DNA of 64,000 nucleotides, from assembly GCF_026191725.2 (NCBI RefSeq), contig NZ_CP120863.1:3514001-3578000 (forward strand). Direction: 5' to 3'. A program made the position numbers and the translations under genes. Source of the stretch: Roseibium porphyridii (lineage in GTDB: Bacteria > Pseudomonadota > Alphaproteobacteria > Rhizobiales > Stappiaceae). A model generated the notes under the pieces. The model worked only from the letters and a program-made list of their open reading frames with translations. It was not told where the DNA came from and searched no databases. Positions 62,207 to 64,000 of this stretch are shown one piece after another. Numbering within the stretch: the stretch's first letter is position 1; every line of letters starts with the position of its first letter.

Positions 62207-64000
62207 TTAATTGATCAGAACAAGTCCACCTTTCAGCGTCAAGAATGCGCTTCCGGTGACGGTGGTCAAAGTGCCTTTAGCGTTCAACATCGCATCAGCC
62301 TCGATATTGATCATTGGAGACTTGATGTTGATCATAGCCGGGGTCATCGTGATCTTGCTCGCACCGACTTCGAACTCGATCATCATGCCGGCTTTCGCCT
62401 TCCAGACCATTCCGATTTCTTCAGTCGTGTTCATGCCGACTTTTTCGGTTCTGTTGACATCAATCTTGGTGTCACGGCAGTTCTTCACATGAAGGGTTTC
62501 ATTGTTCTCGATGACGGTGTTCATGTCTTTTTGCGCATGAATGCCGATTTCTTCCTGTCCTTTGGAATCATCGAGCACAAACTCGTTGTAGCCACCTCCC
62601 CCCATCGTCGAGTCGGACTTGATACCGGCCTTGTTCTTTTCGCCAGGCAAGGAATATGGGGGCATGTTGTCGGCGTTGTAGACCGTTCCGATAACGATCG
62701 GCTGGTCTGGATCGCCTTCCAGGAATTGCACGATCACTTCCTGGTCTACGCGCGGAATGTAGATGCCACCCCAATTCTTGCCGGACCAGACCTGAGCGAC
62801 ACGCACGCGCCTTGACTGCGTCTTGTCACGGTCCCAGTGAAACTCGACCATGATCTGACCGTACTCATCGACATCGATTTCGCCCTGTCCCACGACCTTC
62901 GCGGTTTGTGGTCCGGGGATACGCGGTTTCGGTGTAATTGCCGGAGTACGGAAAGGAATATCTGTCGATAGCACATCATAGGTACCTGTATAGGCTTCAC
63001 CTTGAGCGCCACCGCCGCCCGAGCGATACTGTTCGGTGATGATCTGGTGACTGGCCCTGATGACCAGATATTCGCGGTTTTGCGGACCGTGGGGATGGTC
63101 TTGCAAAGTGAACAACCCGCCTGCAAACAGGCGCGGAACTTCTCCAGCCGTTTCAATACGTTTGTCTGCTGCTTGTTCGGCCTCCAGACGAATGTTGCTG
63201 AAGGTGCCACCTTTGTCCTTCTCTGTGTACCGACCGGGATAGTCATAACTTTCAAGCGACCCAGCTCTATAAGATGACCCCGCATCGCGATCCGCTTCGA
63301 GCGACGCACTCGGTTTTTCAAAATCATAGTCGTTCATGGCAAATTTGCCGGTGCGAAAGCGACGGCTCGGAACCCAGTGGTAAAGGTGTTCCTTGTCTCG
63401 CTGGCTGTCCCCGCCGAGCGGTATGAACGGTATATTGCTGTCACCTGTGATCGGGCTGTAGGACGATTTCGCGTCAGCCAAAACCATGGTGTGTTTTCCG
63501 TCTTCGTGTTCGAAGAAATAGGAAATGCCGAACTCTTCCATCAGGCGACAACAGAAATCGTAATCCGATTCCCGGTACTGTACGCAGTAGTGGATGGGTT
63601 CGTAGCTTTCGGTCAGGTTTTTGCGGTGATCAGCAAAATCGTGTTCACCAAGCACTTCTGAAATGATGTCGGGTGCTGACTTATCCTTGAAAATCCTGCA
63701 ATTGGCATTTTTCGTCAAAAGCCAGAACCAAGGACGCAACGTCAGCCTGTAGCGATAATATGAATCGCGATGACCAAGCCACTTGGCATCGGTCAGAAGT
63801 CCGTCAAAATGGCGCGTGTCGCCATTGTTGGTAACCACCTTGACTGTCATATGCGTGGCAATGGCTTGGTCGAAATCCAGATCTTCCTGTTGGCTGACCA
63901 CTTCCAGGCGGATTACAAAATCATCGCTCAGGCCTTCATCGCACTCAACGGTAACAACGGAAAGCTCGTCTTGACCGAAGACCGATTTCAATTCGGCCAT
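62207..64000 (-). CDS. vgrG: T6SS spike protein VgrG
   Basis: 597 residues from an ATG at the last base of the window; a few more residues may lie outside. The gp27-like part (EGLSDDFVIRLEVVSQQEDLDFDQAI, HYCVQYRESDYDFCCRLMEEFGISYFFEHEDG) is followed by the gp5 OB fold (PRVDQEVIVQFLEGDPDQPIVIGTVYNADNMPPY) and the repeated beta prism ending in VTGSAFLTLKGGLVLIN. No C-terminal effector extension. Forms the trimeric tip of the T6SS tube. First T6SS gene visible; upstream genes are outside. Confidence 0.95.
   Translation of the reverse strand: MAELKSVFGQDELSVVTVECDEGLSDDFVIRLEVVSQQEDLDFDQAIATHMTVKVVTNNGDTRHFDGLLTDAKWLGHRDSYYRYRLTLRPWFWLLTKNANCRIFKDKSAPDIISEVLGEHDFADHRKNLTESYEPIHYCVQYRESDYDFCCRLMEEFGISYFFEHEDGKHTMVLADAKSSYSPITGDSNIPFIPLGGDSQRDKEHLYHWVPSRRFRTGKFAMNDYDFEKPSASLEADRDAGSSYRAGSLESYDYPGRYTEKDKGGTFSNIRLEAEQAADKRIETAGEVPRLFAGGLFTLQDHPHGPQNREYLVIRASHQIITEQYRSGGGGAQGEAYTGTYDVLSTDIPFRTPAITPKPRIPGPQTAKVVGQGEIDVDEYGQIMVEFHWDRDKTQSRRVRVAQVWSGKNWGGIYIPRVDQEVIVQFLEGDPDQPIVIGTVYNADNMPPYSLPGEKNKAGIKSDSTMGGGGYNEFVLDDSKGQEEIGIHAQKDMNTVIENNETLHVKNCRDTKIDVNRTEKVGMNTTEEIGMVWKAKAGMMIEFEVGASKITMTPAMINIKSPMINIEADAMLNAKGTLTTVTGSAFLTLKGGLVLIN

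Overview
The window looks like chromosome of a marine-type alphaproteobacterium of the Hyphomicrobiales, perhaps a Stappiaceae member (Roseibium/Labrenzia-like). This is inferred from the general amino-acid ABC transporter AapJQMP, an NDUFS4-like complex I subunit, a double cold-shock-domain protein next to a DUF192 protein, a ChrR-type ECF-stress locus and an Agrobacterium-type type VI secretion (T6SS) operon with kinase, phosphatase and FHA regulators. No insertion sequence, prophage or CRISPR array was seen. The genus was not established.

Layout. 1-7.1 kb: the end of a MarR regulator, a secreted protein, then a photo-oxidative-stress type module (FAD amine oxidase, DUF1365, cyclopropane-fatty-acid synthase, SDR, ChrR-like cupin). 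Two copies of a TGATC(C/T)-N18-TAA promoter precede the two transcription units. 7.4-18.3 kb: housekeeping and detoxification genes (cysteine synthase, cardiolipin synthase, LysE exporter, TrxB-like flavoprotein, AlaX, GFA, mercaptopyruvate sulfurtransferase), a soluble globin-coupled chemoreceptor, and a divergent HD-domain/TetR pair. 18.35-24.5 kb: aapJQMP and metC. 24.6-28.5 kb: a four-gene polyprenyl-phosphate sugar / lipid A modification operon. 28.6-30.0 kb: a phosphodiesterase and a CAP-domain lipoprotein.

30.06-34.5 kb holds the strongest candidate for an undescribed system. A YcaO enzyme is divergent from two small NHLP-type leader peptides, with a SARP/BTAD-TPR regulator convergent behind them and a large inverted repeat in the shared promoter. 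Only the first peptide carries a core (short, one Cys). The second stops where the core should begin. No ThiF/E1, TfuA, dehydrogenase, protease or exporter gene is nearby.

34.7-43.2 kb: three tRNA genes (Arg, Pro, Glu) with conserved genes (NDUFS4-like, DUF192, cold shock, sirtuin, glyoxalase I) and interspersed accessory genes. These include a compact ORF with the active-site pattern of edema factor/ExoY nucleotidyl cyclases and an ORF with a metallopeptidase-like motif.

43.65-64 kb: a periplasmic caspase-like protein, then a Ton-like energy-transducing set (two ExbD, one ExbB, one TonB-like protein) that merges into a long minus-strand T6SS operon: vgrG, a small protein, tagH (FHA), tssK, tssL-OmpA, tssM, tagF, pppA, ppkA, exbD, tonB-like. 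The TonB-like protein and the kinase PpkA share the same roughly 200-residue C-terminal periplasmic domain, and one of the two ExbD proteins has lost the proton-carrying Asp. This suggests a proton-motive-force device physically and regulatorily linked to the T6SS. The baseplate, sheath, Hcp and ClpV genes are not in this window.
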